From: Halomonas piscis
GTDB lineage: Bacteria > Pseudomonadota > Gammaproteobacteria > Pseudomonadales > Halomonadaceae
Assembly (NCBI RefSeq): GCF_031886125.1
Contig: NZ_CP119391.1
Span: forward strand, 930,001 to 994,000
DNA length: 64,000 nucleotides
Direction: 5' to 3'
The notes beneath the pieces are model-generated. The model made no database searches, had not been told where the DNA came from, and worked only from the letters and a program-made list of their open reading frames with translations. The translations under genes were made by a program, and so were the position numbers. This document shows positions 1 through 8,170 of this stretch, one piece after another (the first letter of the stretch is position 1; each line of letters begins with the position of its first letter).

Positions 1-609
1 GCGCACCGTCTCCAGCCAGCGGAAGTGTGCCGGTATCCACTTGCTCTTGCCGGGGTAGATCTTGCTGTGCCGCAACAAGAAGGCGTTGAGTCGCTGTCGG
101 GCGCGGAGCTCAGCGGCTTTCATGTCTTCCCGGGCACGCGTCAGATCGCGAATCGCCTCCTGTTCCGGCGTTGGCACCCAGACCGGTGTCAGCTCTCCTG
201 AGCGCGACAGGCGAGCCAGCATCTTGGCATCGCGACGGTCGGTCTTGATGCGATCCCCTGCGCGCTGAGGAATCAGCGTCGGGGCAACGACCTCGCAATC
301 ATGGCCGCTGGCCTGAATCTGGTGATAGACCCCGTAGCCACAGGGGCCAGCTTCGTAGCTGAATAACAGCGGCTGCCCATCGAAACGCTGACTCAACTGA
401 CGAACCAGCTTATCGATGGCCTGAGGCTCGTTCGGAATTTCGCCGCGGAACTCGGGAGCTTGGCGTCCGGCCTCGGCGATTGCCACGGAGATACTCGCCT
501 TGTGCACGTCCAGGCCAATATAAGCGGCGTGGACGTTGCTGGCAGCACTAACCCGCTGGGCAACAGTGCGCTCGACAATAGCTGGCTGAGTTGCGTTAGA
601 CTGTTTCAT
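1..609 (-). CDS. IS110-family transposase, N-terminal half (window-truncated)
   Basis: The fragment encodes residues 1-203 of the same 400-residue transposase seen whole at 59208-60410. The start ATG is at 609-607, with GGGAGG just upstream. The visible part holds the RuvC-like DEDD domain, with GLDVHK near residue 33 and KTDRRDA near residue 125. In this family the enzyme recombines DNA with the help of an RNA encoded in the element. The C-terminal serine domain lies outside the window. Nothing indicates damage in the visible part. Confidence 0.9.
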   Translation of the reverse strand, partial: MKQSNATQPAIVERTVAQRVSAASNVHAAYIGLDVHKASISVAIAEAGRQAPEFRGEIPNEPQAIDKLVRQLSQRFDGQPLLFSYEAGPCGYGVYHQIQASGHDCEVVAPTLIPQRAGDRIKTDRRDAKMLARLSRSGELTPVWVPTPEQEAIRDLTRAREDMKAAELRARQRLNAFLLRHSKIYPGKSKWIPAHFRWLETVR

Positions 610-699
610 GACCTGCCTCCCTCAATAGTGGCTCTGTGTTGTTGCCCTACCTCAACATAACCCACGACGTTGAGGTGGGGCAGGTCAATCCATGATGTC
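1..699 (-). mobile_element. IS110-family (IS1111-type) element, copy 1, cut by window start
   Basis: This is the transposase-proximal end of the element found complete at 59118-60681. The inner inverted repeat GGTCAATCCAT lies at 683-693, followed by GATGTC, which also borders the other copy. IS1111-type elements have such subterminal repeats and make no target duplication. The element interrupts the 3' part of a tyrosine integrase gene, which resumes at about 700. The rest of the element lies outside the window. Confidence 0.88.
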
Positions 700-927
700 T
701 ACGCCTACACCAAGCTCTGGAACCAGGCGAAGAAGAAGGCCGGGCTCGATGACTTTCGGTTTCACGACCTACGCCATGAGGCTGTCAGCCGGTTGGTGGA
801 GGCCGGATTGTCCGATCAGGAGGTCGCCGCGATCAGTGGCCACAAGTCGATGCAGATGCTGCGACGGTATACCCACCTGAGGGCGGAGGACTTGGTTATA
901 AAACTGGATCGTATAAGGGATCATTAG
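700..927 (+). pseudogene. Tyrosine integrase C-terminal fragment, copy 1
   Basis: About 75 residues of the catalytic C-terminus of a phage-type tyrosine recombinase remain. They include the Arg-box HDLRHEA, the SGHKSMQM segment and the tyrosine in LRRYTHL. The N-terminal part is missing because the IS110 element joins directly at about 700. A second, clearly related but not identical copy of the same 3' end lies at 3551-3820, so this locus held two related integrases or an old duplication. It cannot make an active enzyme as it stands. Confidence 0.85.
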
Positions 928-1374
928 TTACGAGTTTTCTAAATCTTGCATGGAGAGTGAAAAATGCTGGGTGTTTCATTAAACGATGGCTACCTAGGCG
1001 GTCTCAATGACCAAGTGCAACACATGACCCATCAGGTACGGTGTTGCCATGACTCATTGCTATCGCCATCTCACTGCTGAAGACCGAGCCGCCATCATGA
1101 TGATGCGAGCGACTCATTCAATCCGATCCATCGCCACTCATCTGGGCCGTGCACCGAGCACCGTGTCGCGAGAACTCGCTCGCCACACGGTCGACCCCCT
1201 CAAGGGCTACGATGCCGGCTTGGCGGGCTACCGGGCTCGCCTGACGCGGCATCGGCCACGTCAGCGTCCCAAGCTGCATCCCGACGGGGAACTCTTCGAG
1301 GTGGTGGTCTACCTGCTGCGCAAGTACTGGTCACCGGAACAGATAGCCCGCACACTGAAGCGCATGTCTCCTAG

Positions 1375-2201
1375 GGTGTGTTAACAATCATTAGTTTCGT
1401 TTAAACTGATTTAGTATTCATAGATTTTGATGGGCCATGAGTCGGTTGAAGTTACGCGATGATCAGTGGGAGCGAATCGAGCACCTGCTCCCCGGCAAAG
1501 CCTCAGACTGTGGGGTAACTGCCAAGGACAATCGCCTGTTCGTGGAAGCCGTGCTCTGGATCGCTCGGACCGGCGCCCCGTGGCGTGATCTTCCCGAATC
1601 TTTTGGGCGCTGGCACACCGTCTACATGCGGTATAACCGTTGGTCACGAAAGGGCGTTTGGCAGCGTATTTTTGACACAGTAGCCGACGATCCCGATCTA
1701 GAGCAGCTGATGATCGACGGTAGCATCGTCAGGGTGCACCAGCATGGAGCGTCAAAAAAAACACGCAAGACGTCGAAGCCATGGGCAAATCTCGAGGCGG
1801 ATTGAGCACCAAAATTCATGCCGCAGTCGATGCGTTAGGTAACCCAGTACGATTGGTTCTCACACCGGGCCAGGCGTCGGAGTATGGTGCTGCTCCCGCT
1901 CTACTGGAAGGTTTTTCCCCGCAAGCAGTGCTGGGCGACAAGGGGTATGACTCCACTGCTCTGCGGGACATGATTCAGGCCGCAGGTGCCGAGCCGGTGA
2001 TTCCTCCGAAAAAGAATCGTTTGGCGCGCATTGAAGTAGACTGGCACTGTTACCAAGATCGCAATCTGGTGGAGAGGTTCTTTCAGAAAATCAAGAAGTT
2101 CCGGCGGTTATCTACACGCTATGAGCGACTGGCAAGAAACTACCAGTCACTCCTCTGCCTCGTGTCAGCCGCCATATGGCTGGCCTAATTGTTAACGCCC
2201 C
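1375..2201 (+). mobile_element. IS5-family element (IS427-like), 827 bp, copy 1
   Basis: The ends are GGTGTGTTAACAAT on the left and ATTGTTAACGCCCC on the right, forming imperfect inverted repeats. The flanks are CTAG and CTAA, close to the YTAR duplication of IS5 elements. An apparently identical 827-bp copy lies in the opposite orientation at 22411-23237, flanked by CTAG on both sides. Confidence 0.9.
1437..2188 (+). CDS. IS5-family transposase made by -1 frameshift
   Basis: Two overlapping frames, 1437-1805 and about 1760-2188, together encode a DDE transposase of about 250 residues. The first frame has an N-terminal domain (LRDDQWERIEHLLPG) and the first catalytic Asp in MIDGSIVRVHQHGA. 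The second has LGDKGYDS and LVERFFQKIKKFRR with the other acidic residues. An eight-A run at 1754-1761 lies in the overlap. A -1 slip there joins the frames as ...NTQDVEAMGKSRGGLS, a sequence typical of IS427-group enzymes. Frameshifting is inferred from this layout. Confidence 0.88.
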
Positions 2202-2937
2202 CTAACGAATCACGTCGACAGGTCTCGCATGAGGCCATCTACAACGCGCTCTATGTGATGCCCCGTGGCAGCCTCAAGAAAGAGCTCATCGCCTGCCTGC
2301 GGCAGGGCAACGGCAAGCGTCGGCCACGTAGCCGTGGCAAGGATCGACGCCAGCAGATTCCCGAGCTCGTTAGCATCCATATGCGGCCGCCTGAGATCGA
2401 AGACCGCCTGATGCCTGGCCATTGGGAGGGCGATCTCATCATCGGTGCCAACAATCGCTCCGCCGTCGGTACGCTGGTGGAGCGCACCACGCGCTTGGTG
2501 ATCCTGGCGAAGATGGATGGCACCACGGCCACCGCGGCGGCCGTTGGCTTCAGCGACAAGCTCAATGAGGTGCCGCGAGCTCTGCGCCTGTCCATGACGT
2601 ACGACCAAGGCAGAGAGATGGTGAAGCATGCCGAGATCACTCAGAAAACCGGTACGGCGATCTACTTCGCTGACCCGCATAGCCCATGGCAGCGAGGCTC
2701 CAATGAGAATACCAACGGGCTGTTGCGGCAGTACCTGCCGAAGGGCACGGATCTGTCGGTCTACAGCCAGGAAGAACTCGACGAGATCGCTGACTCACTG
2801 AACACCCGGCCGCGCAAGACACTGGACTGGCGAACGCCGCTGGAAGTTTACGCCGAGGTGCTCAAGAAATCCGTCGCCGGTCCGAGCACCCTTCAATAGC
2901 GTTGCACTTGGAACTTGAGACCGCCCTACCTAAGGAG

Positions 2938-3513
2938 ATGTACGTTTTCTTGGGAGCTGTTATCGGTGCGGTTGCCGCATACATAACGACAAAAATAACA
3001 GTTAGAAATCAGGTAAGGATTGCTGAGATTACTGCCCAAAAGGATGTTGCTCTTCAATCAGATAGATTGCTGCATGAGCGTGTTATGGCAGAAGTGGCCA
3101 TTGAGAGAGAAGAGTTAAGAAAAATGCATGCGATATTGTCAAGAGTTTCGCTAGAGACATCTCTAACTATGAGTTATATGCAGTCTGATAATAACATGAA
3201 ACTCCATGAGTTTCGGGATAGATATGTAGAGAGCTGTCATCGGCTTCATGAGGCTAAAGCCATTTCAGATATTTATTATCCTGAGATGAGTGATTCTGTC
3301 TGCAAGATTTATGGGCAAGCTAATGTTTTCTGGGGGCACCAAGAGAGCGTTTTGCGAACTGATATTAAAGATGAAAGAGGCGTATGGGAAACTAGTTTGT
3401 CCAAAGTGATTAAAACGGGAGATGAAATATCAAGCTATTCTCGCGTTCTTCAAGAAAAGATAGCTACTCGTGGAAAAGAGCTGAAGAATGCGGTGGGGGA
3501 GAAAATTGATTAA
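2938..3513 (+). CDS. Membrane-anchored hypothetical protein
   Basis: I do not recognise this 191-residue protein. It starts with one hydrophobic segment (residues 3-15, FLGAVIGAVAAYI), followed by a long charged, probably helical region with much Glu, Lys, Arg and Gln. That suggests a single membrane anchor with a cytoplasmic coiled coil. The ATG at 2938 follows AAGGAG with almost no spacing, so the original start may lie elsewhere. The IS30 right end is only 15 bp upstream, so the native promoter or N-terminus may be lost. The gene is much more AT-rich than its neighbours, which suggests foreign origin. Confidence 0.6.
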   Translation: MYVFLGAVIGAVAAYITTKITVRNQVRIAEITAQKDVALQSDRLLHERVMAEVAIEREELRKMHAILSRVSLETSLTMSYMQSDNNMKLHEFRDRYVESCHRLHEAKAISDIYYPEMSDSVCKIYGQANVFWGHQESVLRTDIKDERGVWETSLSKVIKTGDEISSYSRVLQEKIATRGKELKNAVGEKID

Positions 3514-3550
3514 CAGTTGGCTGAGGCTAAGGAAAGCGTGAAGTGACCTG

Positions 3551-3820
3551 GTGTTCTTCGGTGAACCTAGCGGAGACGGTAAGCGCGGCCCCTATGCCTA
3601 CACCAAGCTCTGGAACCAGGCGAAGAAGAAGGCCGGACTCGATGACTTCCGCTTCCATGAGCTGCGCCATGAGGCCGTGAGTCGGTTGGTGGAAGCTGGG
3701 CTATCCGATCAGGAAGTCGCCGCGATCAGCGGTCACAAGTCGATGCAGATGTTGCGACGGTATACCCATCTGAGAGCAGAAGATCTTGTCTCGAAGCTAG
3801 ACCGAATTCATATTCAATAG
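3551..3820 (+). pseudogene. Tyrosine integrase C-terminal fragment, copy 2
   Basis: This 89-residue remnant carries the catalytic end of a tyrosine recombinase (HELRHEAVSRL, SGHKSMQM, LRRYTHL). It is a little longer at its N-terminus than the fragment at 700-927 (FFGEPSGDGKRGPYAYTKLW) and differs from it at scattered positions. There is no N-terminal DNA-binding part. The two fragments flank the IS30/IS5 nest and the membrane-protein gene as direct repeats about 2.9 kb apart. Confidence 0.85.
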
Positions 3821-4187
3821 CCAAACTTCTTGACCATTGTTTGCTGCGCGGATGCCGGTGCTTTGTCACCGGTGGTAAAAGGAGTGTTGAGCACCCTGCC
3901 AAAAGGAGGATTTCTTTCAGAAATAATAAGAATAATAATGCTATTATTATTCTTATTATTGCTCCGCTTGAGCTCCTTGTCTTCGCGTCTGTGCAATTTG
4001 TTAAATTTTGTTATTTATTTAAGTTGCTGTAATGTCTCGTGTTTTTAGTGCGGCTTTTCTTCAAGATAATACACTTTGATCATCAATATCTAGTGCATTG
4101 ATTGCTATGCAAGAGGCGCGTGCTTGAGCTTTGGCTTTGCTTGGTTAGCATTGATTACGTCGATATGTGATTGATGGAGTGCTAGCC
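3821..4187. other. AT-rich intergenic stretch without a convincing gene
   Basis: This 367-bp stretch is far richer in A and T than the backbone and has no plausible coding frame. It contains one perfect inverted repeat (annotated separately). It separates the integrase remnant from a replication-like gene pair, so it may hold an origin or promoter region of the former mobile element; that role is inference. Confidence 0.5.
3922..3960. repeat. Perfect 18-bp AT-rich inverted repeat
   Basis: AATAATAAGAATAATAAT at 3922-3939 is followed by the 3-base loop GCT and its exact reverse complement at 3943-3960. The arms are almost pure A and T in a GC-rich genome. There is no following T-run that would make it a standard terminator. 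It could extrude as a cruciform or serve as a binding or unwinding site. Confidence 0.85.
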
Positions 4188-4421
4188 ATGAAAGTCGAAG
4201 ACTATCTTGTTGGTCGGTTCGGCCTACTGATGAGCATAACAGACCTGGCGGATCTTCTTGGTCGTTCGCCCGATGGTGTGCGAGTTTCTCTTTATTCAGA
4301 TACTGAGGTCTCTCGAAAGCTGAAGCCGACGATGGTGAAGGTAGGGCGTCGTGTCTATTTCCGGACGCTCCAAGTCAAAGACGCTCTGGATTTGGAGCCT
4401 TCTGAATATGGCGCGTGTTAG
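4188..4421 (+). CDS. Small putative DNA-binding protein of plasmid type
   Basis: The product is a 77-residue protein starting MKVEDYLVGRFGLLMS. Its middle (SITDLADLLGRSPDGVRVSLY) has the pattern of a helix-turn-helix, and it ends with a basic stretch and VGRRVYFRTLQVKDAL, like small excisionase or AlpA-type regulators. The ATG at 4188 is preferred over an in-frame start 7 codons upstream because it gives a compact domain. Its last 14 bases overlap the next gene, so the two are probably co-translated. The exact function is unknown. Confidence 0.65.
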   Translation: MKVEDYLVGRFGLLMSITDLADLLGRSPDGVRVSLYSDTEVSRKLKPTMVKVGRRVYFRTLQVKDALDLEPSEYGAC

Positions 4422-5094
4422 TCCCTCGGTAGTACAGAAGATCCTGGGTAGGGTAGTTGCTTATCATGCCGCATTCACGCTCCTTCCCGGCGTTTCAGTT
4501 CCTGGTGCAGTTTTCCTCAGCCAAGCATTTTACTGGACGCGTAACACCAAGGCGGAGGAAAGAGGCGGGTGGTTTTATAAAAATCAGCGTGGCAGAGATA
4601 GCTGGGAGTCAGAAACAGGACTGTCTCCAAAGCAGCAGGCTAATGCTAGGAAATCGCTAGTGGAAATTGGCGTATTGGAAGAGGAAAGAAGAGATGTACC
4701 TGCAAAAATGTGGTATAGGGTGAACTGCGAGCGCTTGCTTGAGCTTCTGGCGGAGCAATTCGACGACGAGCCTTCTGGAAGTGATTGTAATTCCCAGTTT
4801 TTCCCTTTGGTCGATTCTACTATCCCTTCTGGCCAATCTGGTGATCAGGATGGTCAAACCTTGATTCGACCAAAGGGCAAATCTATTACAGAGAATACAA
4901 CACAGAGTACATCAAGAAATAAAAGCGAGGCGGCCAAGGCCAAGAGTTATCTTGGGTCCGAATCACAATTAACTCGGGCGGAGATGGCTGAGTTATTGGG
5001 CCAGCAAAGAGCAGACCTCATAGCCAGGAATTACGGCAGCGACAAGGTTGGAGCTCCTGCAGTAGAAGAAATGCGCAGAACCCTTCGCACATAG
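4408..5094 (+). CDS. Putative plasmid/phage replication-type protein
   Basis: This 228-residue protein begins MARVSPSVVQKILGRVVAYH. Its first half has the layout of winged-helix proteins found in phage and plasmid replication modules: AVFLSQAFYW, then GGWFYK, then a Thr/Ser-rich recognition segment, ending near MWYRVN at about residue 108. The rest is low-complexity and polar. The start overlaps the previous gene by 14 bases. It may regulate or initiate replication of the former mobile element, but I cannot name a family with certainty. Confidence 0.6.
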   Translation: MARVSPSVVQKILGRVVAYHAAFTLLPGVSVPGAVFLSQAFYWTRNTKAEERGGWFYKNQRGRDSWESETGLSPKQQANARKSLVEIGVLEEERRDVPAKMWYRVNCERLLELLAEQFDDEPSGSDCNSQFFPLVDSTIPSGQSGDQDGQTLIRPKGKSITENTTQSTSRNKSEAAKAKSYLGSESQLTRAEMAELLGQQRADLIARNYGSDKVGAPAVEEMRRTLRT

Positions 5095-5167
5095 AACTCA
5101 AGCGGCGCGGAACGGGGGTGATGGCCCCGACCGCGCCTAACCACGACTGCCTGCATAGGAGGCATCC

Positions 5168-5491
5168 ATGGCTAACAAACAGGGTATCACACCCGCCTAC
5201 ACCGATAGTGGGCTGTCGCGGCTGTACCGGTCACACGCGGTCGAACAGCATGCCATCCAGAGCGAGATTCGAGCTCTGGTGATCATCGCCGGCTACGCAA
5301 GCGATTTTCTGACCGAGGAGTTGGAAATCCTTCCCGAGGATTTCTTCACCTGCATCGAGGAGATGAAAGAGGTGATGGAGTCCATCGACTTGAAAAGCCT
5401 GGATTTTGAAAAACGGTCGCTCACGCTCCAGAGAACGAAGCGGCGTCTGGAGGCCAAGGCGACCCGCCAGAATCGTCAAAAGGAGGTTTGA
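5168..5491 (+). CDS. Hypothetical protein next to T4SS genes
   Basis: The product is 107 residues, mostly helical and charged, with no signal peptide or membrane segment. A strong site (AGGAGG, 5 bases before the ATG) supports the start. It ends 2 bases before the virB5 start codon, and the virB5 ribosome site lies inside its 3' end, so the genes form one operon. I do not recognise a family; proteins of this size and place are often transfer-region accessory proteins. Confidence 0.6.
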   Translation: MANKQGITPAYTDSGLSRLYRSHAVEQHAIQSEIRALVIIAGYASDFLTEELEILPEDFFTCIEEMKEVMESIDLKSLDFEKRSLTLQRTKRRLEAKATRQNRQKEV

Positions 5492-5493
5492 TC

Positions 5494-6144
5494 ATGAGCA
5501 TCACAATTTCGTGCGCACGAAAAATCGCTGGTGTCGCTCTCGCGGCCACCGTCGGTCTTTCGCAGCCAGCCATGGCGGGCGGGATTCCCGTGATCGACCT
5601 GTCGAGCCTGACTCAGCAGATTTTGCAGGTCGAGCACATGCTTAACCAAATCGAGCAACTGAAAAGCCAGCTCGAAACGGCCAACAAAGAGTTGGACAGC
5701 ATGAGCGGGGTTCGTGGCCTGGGCAACGTCATCGACTCGGCCTATGACACTGCCGTGAACGTCGATCCTAACCAGATGCTGAGCGACGCCGGTATCAGGA
5801 GCGCCAACGAACACGGCCTGTCCGGTGACGTGGCGGACCTGTACGACAGCGGCAACCAGAACACGGCGACGTGGCTTGGCCAGTCCCAAAAGTCCCTGGA
5901 ACAGGCTCAGGAGCGTTTCAGCGAGCTGACCGGCTTGGTGGCTGAGGTCAACAACAGCCCCGACCAGAAAGACGTTCTGGATCTCCAGGCCCGTATCGGC
6001 GCCGAACAAGTCATGCTGCAAAACGAGATGGCCAAGCTGTCCATGCTCCGTTCGCAGGCCGAGGCCAACCAGGCGCTTCGCGCTCAGCGGGTTCAGCAGA
6101 TGCGTGTCGCGTCATCAGGGGAACCGTTCGAACTTGATTGGTAA
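5494..6144 (+). CDS. VirB5/TrbJ-like type IV secretion pilus protein
   Basis: This 216-residue protein has a cleavable signal peptide ending near PAMA-GG (residue 28). It is followed by the amphipathic helices typical of VirB5 (LTQQILQVEHMLNQIEQLKSQL, split here at residues 39-60) and a Gln/Ala-rich C-terminus. VirB5 proteins are minor tip components of conjugative pili and act in the periplasm. ATG 5494 is chosen because AGGAGG lies 8 bases upstream; the nearby TTG is too close. A 16-bp palindrome lies inside codons 6-10 and encodes part of the signal peptide. The order virB5-eexN-virB6 matches P-type systems, but no other virB genes follow. Confidence 0.85.
   Translation: MSITISCARKIAGVALAATVGLSQPAMAGGIPVIDLSSLTQQILQVEHMLNQIEQLKSQLETANKELDSMSGVRGLGNVIDSAYDTAVNVDPNQMLSDAGIRSANEHGLSGDVADLYDSGNQNTATWLGQSQKSLEQAQERFSELTGLVAEVNNSPDQKDVLDLQARIGAEQVMLQNEMAKLSMLRSQAEANQALRAQRVQQMRVASSGEPFELDW
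5507..5522. promoter_or_regulatory. 16-bp palindrome, copy 1 (inside virB5)
   Basis: TTTCGTGCGCACGAAA is a perfect palindrome starting 13 bases into the virB5-like gene and encoding part of ISCARK in its signal peptide. It is one of five copies between 5.5 and 8.3 kb. Confidence 0.7.
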
Positions 6145-6153
6145 GGAGGCCTT

Positions 6154-6447
6154 ATGAGTACCAGAAAAATTTCGTGCGCACGAAATATTGCCGTTGTGGT
6201 TCTGGTCAGCGTTGCGCAGTCCGGGTGCTTTGATGACACCCCGGATACTGGCCCGGTGCAGACCGTAGACTGGTACAAAGTGCATGACGACGAGCGCAAG
6301 GTGACACTGGAGACGTGTGGCAACAACCCTGGCGAACTCCAGGAGGCGCCGAATTGCATTAATGCACTCCAAGCGGAGCGGGCACTGTCTAGCGGTGAGC
6401 CCTTCGAGCTCGATCTGTCTAGCCTAAAAAGCGAGGAAGACTCATGA
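6154..6447 (+). CDS. eexN: EexN-like entry-exclusion lipoprotein
   Basis: The product is a 97-residue lipoprotein with a signal peptide and a lipobox near VAQSGC at residue 24. The mature part has the EexN pattern: TVDWYKVHDDERKVTLETC, then NNPGEL and PNCINA. EexN proteins sit in the inner membrane of plasmid-bearing cells and block entry of related plasmids. It lies between the VirB5-like and VirB6-like genes, the usual place. AAGGAGG precedes the ATG, and its stop overlaps the next start by 4 bases (ATGA). A palindrome copy lies in codons 6-11. Confidence 0.85.
   Translation: MSTRKISCARNIAVVVLVSVAQSGCFDDTPDTGPVQTVDWYKVHDDERKVTLETCGNNPGELQEAPNCINALQAERALSSGEPFELDLSSLKSEEDS
6170..6185. promoter_or_regulatory. 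16-bp palindrome, copy 2 (inside eexN)
   Basis: TTTCGTGCGCACGAAA again, with flanking A and T extending the symmetry to 18 bp. It lies at the same relative place in the signal-peptide coding part as in virB5 and encodes ISCARN. Confidence 0.7.
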
Positions 6448-7439
6448 ACCTGTTTGAAGGCATGTTCTCCGTGGTTGATCAGGCACTGGACCAGTACATC
6501 GTCAAAACGGCTACTGACCTCATCGCTTACATCACGCCAATTTTTACCAGCATGTTGATCGTCTGGATTGCCATCTGGGGCTATTTGATGATGTTTGGCA
6601 AAGTCAGTGAGCCCTTGCAGGAGGGTGTTTTTCGCATCCTTCGCATCGGCTTCATCATGACATTGGGACTGACGGTCGGTACCTATATGGGCGTCGTGGT
6701 GGACGTGCTGGCTCACGGCCCGGAAAAGGTAGCAGCAGTCATCACGGGGTCCAATGGAGGTGCCGCGGCCATTTTGGACAGCCTGTTCTCCCGCGTTCTC
6801 GCCGTAGCTGATCAGGCCTGGGATAAAGCGGGAGTCATGAGTGGTGATTTCGGCATGTATTTAGTGGCAATTCTGATCATGGTGTTTGGTGGTGGTGTTG
6901 CCATCGTAGTGGCGTTCCTCTTACTGGCCAGCAAGGTCGCTACCACAGTGCTGCTGGCAATTGGTCCGCTCTTCATCATCGGCCTGCTGTTTAACAGCAC
7001 CCAACGCTTTTTCGAGAGCTGGCTGGGCATGGTGATCAATTTCGGCATGCTGCTGGTTTTGGGTTCCGCCATTGGGCGCATGGTCATCGATGTCAGCGAA
7101 GCGTTCATGAACATCGTGGAATCCTCGGCAGGCAGCATGGCCAGTATGACCACAAGCGCCTATCTGATTGCTTTTTTTGCTCTTGGCATCCTCGTGCTTA
7201 AGCAGGTGCCGGGCATTGCTTCTGCATTGGGCGGTGGTGTGGCATTGGCAACTCAGGGCGCTCTGGGCTCTGCTATGTCCGCGATGCGTCCCTCAGCCAT
7301 CCGCCGTCAGTATCGCGGCGTTCAACGTGATGCACGCTTAGCAGGCAGTGCGGCAACCTCTCCTTACCGTGGCGCCAAGTCTGCCTATCGTGCCTACCAG
7401 AAGCGTTTCGGTGCTGGCAACACGATGACAGGAGGCTAA
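6444..7439 (+). CDS. VirB6/TrbL-like type IV secretion channel protein
   Basis: The product is a 331-residue polytopic membrane protein with about six hydrophobic segments between residues 25 and 260, then a basic, Ala/Arg-rich cytoplasmic tail. The segment LLLASKVATTVLLAIGPLFI followed by FFESWLGMVINF is the conserved core of VirB6. These proteins form the inner-membrane channel used by DNA in conjugation. Its ATG overlaps the eexN stop. The length fits the family. No VirB4 or VirB8-11 genes lie nearby, so the system is a remnant and cannot assemble alone. Confidence 0.88.
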   Translation: MNLFEGMFSVVDQALDQYIVKTATDLIAYITPIFTSMLIVWIAIWGYLMMFGKVSEPLQEGVFRILRIGFIMTLGLTVGTYMGVVVDVLAHGPEKVAAVITGSNGGAAAILDSLFSRVLAVADQAWDKAGVMSGDFGMYLVAILIMVFGGGVAIVVAFLLLASKVATTVLLAIGPLFIIGLLFNSTQRFFESWLGMVINFGMLLVLGSAIGRMVIDVSEAFMNIVESSAGSMASMTTSAYLIAFFALGILVLKQVPGIASALGGGVALATQGALGSAMSAMRPSAIRRQYRGVQRDARLAGSAATSPYRGAKSAYRAYQKRFGAGNTMTGG

Positions 7440-7442
7440 GTC

Positions 7443-7736
7443 ATGAATACCAATATCAAGTGGTTAGATACCTGTCGCGTCCGCTGGGCACGGATAAAGC
7501 GAGGCGGTGAGCTAGGACTCTCCGGGATGCTACTGGTGGTGGGTATCCTGCTGTCCGTGGCGTTGCTCCCTGAACTACCTGGCTTGGTCAGTGGCACCCT
7601 TGCTGGCGACGGTGATATTGCTAGAACCTTTTTTGTCTGTGCGACAGGTATCGCCGTGTGCGTGCTCCAATGGCGATGGCGCGCAGCGATATATCCCGGG
7701 CTCCGGCGTGCTACCCGACAGAAGGAGACACCGTGA
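7443..7736 (+). CDS. Small membrane protein in the T4SS remnant
   Basis: This 97-residue protein has a basic N-terminus and two hydrophobic segments (about residues 27-47 and 59-75), then a basic tail, so a two-helix inner-membrane hairpin is likely. AGGAGG lies 6 bases before the ATG. It starts 3 bases after virB6 and overlaps the next gene by 4 bases. I do not recognise a named family. Confidence 0.65.
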   Translation: MNTNIKWLDTCRVRWARIKRGGELGLSGMLLVVGILLSVALLPELPGLVSGTLAGDGDIARTFFVCATGIAVCVLQWRWRAAIYPGLRRATRQKETP

Positions 7737-7954
7737 GCTACCGACGCTTGACACCCGAGGAGATCGAAGAGCTGCGAGCCGAGATGCGTGCCGCCGGCCA
7801 TTGGATGAAAGCTGAAATGGCCAGGCGTCGGCGCGTGCGTACTGAAACTGAAGCTTCACCACCGGGAGCCGGACCAACCGAGAGTGTTCAAAGTCCCTTC
7901 CCTATGTCTAATGGCAAAGCCTCTGACTCAGCCCCAGGCGACGAGCAGGTGTGA
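7733..7954 (+). CDS. Small hydrophilic hypothetical protein, GTG start
   Basis: The product is 73 residues, starting SYRRLTPEEIEELRAEMRAA, a charged helix, with a Pro/Ser-rich disordered C-terminus. The GTG start is supported by GAAGGAGA 7 bases upstream and by the 4-base GTGA overlap with the membrane-protein stop codon. It is the last gene of the transfer-remnant operon before the repeat-rich non-coding region. Its function is unknown. Confidence 0.55.
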   Translation: MSYRRLTPEEIEELRAEMRAAGHWMKAEMARRRRVRTETEASPPGAGPTESVQSPFPMSNGKASDSAPGDEQV

Positions 7955-8116
7955 GACAGGTCCGTCCGTATTACTAATGGAGAAGCCCTGCGGGTTGAGG
8001 ACGATAACGCAGCCTGGAGGGCATGCGGCTTTTCGTGCGCACGAAACGAAGTGGTTATAACGAGGCAAGTCCGGGAAGCTTGAGACAGGACCGTGCGTAT
8101 TACTAACGGAGCAGCC
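7952..8116. repeat. Direct repeat pair A (36 bp, 129 bp apart)
   Basis: Segments 7952-7987 and 8081-8116 match at about 32 of 36 positions; both start TGAGACAGG and contain CGTATTACTAA. Each is followed by one of the 16-bp palindromes, 44 and 21 bp downstream respectively. The first copy overlaps the stop codon of the preceding small gene. Confidence 0.8.
8031..8046. promoter_or_regulatory. 16-bp palindrome, copy 3
   Basis: TTTCGTGCGCACGAAA, perfect, in the non-coding region between the two A repeats. Confidence 0.7.
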
Positions 8117-8136
8117 TAGCACGTCCCCGAGATCTT

Positions 8137-8152
8137 TTTCGTGCGTACGAAA
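8137..8152. promoter_or_regulatory. 16-bp palindrome, copy 4 (one mismatch)
   Basis: TTTCGTGCGTACGAAA differs from the perfect copies by C to T at position 10, which breaks one symmetric pair. Confidence 0.65.
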
Positions 8153-8170
8153 AGAATGAATGGGTTTAGA

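Larger units (their letters stand above)
1049..2899 (+). pseudogene. IS30-family transposase, interrupted
   Basis: The N-terminal part (1049-1374) has the helix-turn-helix typical of IS30 transposases (HLTAEDRAAI, then GRAPSTVSRELARH). The C-terminal part resumes at about 2203 with NESRRQVSHEAIYNALY and contains the DDE region (HWEGDLIIG, YDQGREM, SPWQRGSNENTNG). Joining cgcatgtctc to ctaacgaatca restores one frame across the insertion. The IS5 element at 1375-2201 has therefore inactivated a transposase that otherwise looks complete. Confidence 0.88.
1000..2922 (+). mobile_element. IS30-family element split by an IS5 element
   Basis: Imperfect 22-bp inverted repeats lie at 1000-1021 and 2901-2922, both starting GGTCTCAA from outside and ending CCAAGTGCAAC. 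The flanking dinucleotide GC on both sides fits a 2-bp target duplication. Without the 827-bp IS5 insertion and its 4-bp duplication the element is about 1092 bp, a normal IS30 size. Confidence 0.85.

Noticed and set aside
2902-2937. Longer N-terminus of the membrane protein from TTG 2902
   Set aside because: These codons lie within the right inverted repeat of the IS30 element, so they are not part of the native gene.
3814-4048. Small frames over the AT-rich palindrome
   Set aside because: They simply read the AT repeat (runs of Asn, Ile and Leu) and have no ribosome site.
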